A stretch of DNA of 64,000 nt, from assembly GCA_007121555.1 (NCBI GenBank), contig SKKH01000012.1, positions 30,793-94,792 on the forward strand, given 5' to 3'. Both the position numbers and the translations under genes were made by a program. This document shows, piece after piece, positions 62,673 through 64,000 of the stretch. The stretch is from Gemmatimonadota bacterium. Its GTDB lineage: Bacteria; Gemmatimonadota; Gemmatimonadetes; Longimicrobiales; Gaopeijiaceae. The notes beneath the pieces were generated by a model, which was not told the origin of the DNA, did no database searches, and saw only the letters and a program-made list of their open reading frames with translations. The first letter of the stretch is position 1; every line of letters starts with the position of its first letter.

Positions 62673-62809
62673 ACCTCGGGCCCACGGGGGAACGCCCTGC
62701 TCACCCGCCGGTACTCTCTCGTCCGCGGCACGGCGACGAGTTCCCGACCCCCAGCGGGGGAGGGTCTTCCGACGTCTGACCGGGACCGATTCCCAAGACC
62801 GGAGATTTC

Positions 62810-63283
62810 ATGGCGAACCGAATCGTTCGAATCGATACGACGATGGGTAGCTTTTCAGTCGAGCTGTTCGAGGAGCGTGCACCCAGGACCACCTCCAATT
62901 TCGTGGAGCTCACCCAGAAGTCCTTCTACGACGGAATCACCTTCCATCGGGTGATCCAGGACTTCATGATCCAGGGGGGATGCCCCGAGGGTTCGGGCCG
63001 AGGGGGCCCGGGGTACAAGATCGACGATGAGTTCCACGATGAGTTGAGTCACGACCAGGCCGGAGTCCTCTCCATGGCCAACGCCGGACCCAACACGGGC
63101 GGGTCCCAGTTCTTCATCACCCTGGCTGCCACGCCCTGGCTCGACGGCAAGCACGCCGTCTTCGGGAAGGTCGTCGACGGCATGGAGGTGGTGGAGGCCA
63201 TCGGCGCGGTGAAGACCGGGCGGGGAGACCGGCCCAAGGAGCCCGTGACCATGGAATCGGTGCGGATCCAGGAGGACGAGTGA
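62810..63283 (+). CDS. Cyclophilin-type peptidyl-prolyl isomerase
   Basis: This 157-residue cytoplasmic PPIase is complete: [19 protein letters not shown] (catalytic Arg in HRVI), [20 protein letters not shown] and [21 protein letters not shown]. No signal peptide is present. It accelerates X-Pro isomerisation in protein folding. Its stop overlaps the msrB GTG by four bases. Confidence 0.94.
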   Translation: MANRIVRIDTTMGSFSVELFEERAPRTTSNFVELTQKSFYDGITFHRVIQDFMIQGGCPEGSGRGGPGYKIDDEFHDELSHDQAGVLSMANAGPNTGGSQFFITLAATPWLDGKHAVFGKVVDGMEVVEAIGAVKTGRGDRPKEPVTMESVRIQEDE

Positions 63284-63780
63284 ACGAGAAGGCTTCTTCC
63301 GGAACCGAACCCCAGCCGGGTGCCCCTGTGAAGAAGGTTGAACGCTCCCCCGCGGAGTGGAAGGAGCGCCTGACCCCCGAGCAGTACCGGATCGCCCGCA
63401 AGGGGGGGACGGAGCGGGCCTTCACCGGGAAGTACTGGGACACGAAGACCCCGGGGATCTATCGCTGCATCTGTTGTGATGCGCCCCTCTTTTCCTCCGA
63501 GACCAAGTTCGAGTCCGGGACCGGCTGGCCCTCCTTCTCGGATGTCCTGGATCCGGAGTTGGTGACGGAGCGGGAGGACCGCTCCCTCTTCATGCGGCGC
63601 ACCGAAGCGCTCTGTGGGGTGTGCGACGCCCATCTGGGCCACGTCTTTCCCGATGGCCCGCTTCCCACCGGGCTTCGTTACTGCCTCAATTCGGCTTCCC
63701 TCCGACTCGAACCTGCACCTCAGGGATCGGGGGCCTCCAGCGCGGATGAGAAGATGGAAGGGATGGGCAGCTCAGAGTGA
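63280..63780 (+). CDS. msrB: Methionine-R-sulfoxide reductase B
   Basis: This 166-residue enzyme reduces the R-form of methionine sulfoxide. Zinc ligands: Cys63, Cys66 (CICC region) and Cys112, Cys115 (CGVC). The catalytic cysteine is Cys135 in [11 protein letters not shown], with [10 protein letters not shown] and HLGHVFPDG as further family blocks. The N-terminal ~20 and last ~20 residues are polar extensions. It starts inside the cyclophilin stop, so both repair/folding genes are coexpressed. Confidence 0.95.
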   Translation: MNEKASSGTEPQPGAPVKKVERSPAEWKERLTPEQYRIARKGGTERAFTGKYWDTKTPGIYRCICCDAPLFSSETKFESGTGWPSFSDVLDPELVTEREDRSLFMRRTEALCGVCDAHLGHVFPDGPLPTGLRYCLNSASLRLEPAPQGSGASSADEKMEGMGSSE

Positions 63781-64000
63781 ACCGGGAGGGCGGGGGTGCC
63801 CCAGTCGGAGGGAACGGGCATTCTCGCCGCCTGTACAACTCAACTGACCCCGAATGTCCTGTGGCTGGGCCGCCGACGGCGTTCCGGCCGTCCGGGGTGG
63901 ACGATCGGGCTCATCGGGACGGCCCGCTCCTGGGGCCCCTGAATCCGCCTTCAGAGTTGGAGTTGGTGTGAACCCATCAGTCGATCGGATGGGTGGAGGC
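63781..64000. other. Terminal 220 bases without a supported gene
   Basis: A 64-codon frame starts with GTG in the msrB stop but has no family features. The last bases (GTGAACCCATCAGTC) may begin a further gene, but only a few codons are visible. Confidence 0.35.

Noticed and set aside
63777..63971. 64-codon frame coupled to the msrB stop
   Set aside because: Coupling alone is weak in a genome full of GTGA; the product is Pro/Gly-rich with no domain or membrane pattern.

Overview
The window is GC-rich (roughly two thirds G+C), gene-dense bacterial chromosome. It carries housekeeping genes, has no phage, IS element, CRISPR array or tRNA/rRNA that I can see, and joins many genes by 4-base ATGA/GTGA overlaps. 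A Sec-exported, lipobox-bearing clade II-type nitrous oxide reductase locus, haem synthesis genes, MCE lipid transport, Ig-like lipoproteins and a Trx-reductase-like ferredoxin reductase together suggest a Gram-negative (diderm), respiring, non-photosynthetic bacterium. Gemmatimonadota or a neighbouring phylum is my best guess; this is inference, because no marker rRNA is present.

Layout. 1-2553: haem synthesis (end of hemY, then hemH and hemE on the minus strand). 2762-6911: thyX, a coupled methyltransferase and an Ig-domain lipoprotein with a poly-Asp tail. 6943-7157: a terminator and a nested inverted-repeat element. 7164-14585: the nos locus on the minus strand, in transcription order cytochrome c, nosZ, a membrane/NosL-like fusion, nosL, nosD, nosF, nosY. 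14679-17820: two divergent NarL-type sensor kinases and one response regulator. 17864-19583: LapA-like protein, SRPBCC protein, mtgA. 19856-21726: a radical SAM enzyme translationally coupled to a metallophosphoesterase-like protein with altered metal ligands. 21863-28053: a Na+/solute symporter, a phosphoribosyltransferase, rho and an M50 protease. 28340-32804: an MlaE/F/D-type lipid transporter, a Nudix hydrolase and an AI-2E family permease. 32948-39702: ferredoxin-NADP reductase, thioredoxin reductase, DUF309, two SDRs, fumC and nfo.

39750-39980 holds a promoter, a highly structured stretch of about 195 nt and a strong intrinsic terminator. This is a candidate non-coding RNA with 6S-like architecture, or a long leader of the pterin operon that follows. 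40184-42468 encodes a human-type 6-pyruvoyl-tetrahydropterin synthase, FolE, a sepiapterin-reductase-like SDR and QueD. GTP cyclohydrolase therefore could feed both tetrahydrobiopterin and queuosine precursor routes. 42496-46025: Trm112-like, TPR and OsmC proteins and a fatty acyl-CoA ligase. 46076-52474: seven genes linked by six consecutive 4-base overlaps (cutA, TPR, macro-like, transglutaminase-like, ABC ATPase, ABC permease, DUF71).

52530-64000: two small membrane proteins, DUF445, a lipoprotein, a dicarboxylate/glutamate symporter, DUF1499, a SIMPL protein, a sugar nucleotidyltransferase, a LeuA-family enzyme, a FabG-like SDR, a GerMN lipoprotein, a cyclophilin and MsrB. The most worthwhile leads are the RNA candidate at 39.8 kb, the radical SAM/phosphoesterase pair with its embedded 32-base palindrome, the NosL fusion, the two-branch pterin operon and the nested repeat at 7.0 kb.
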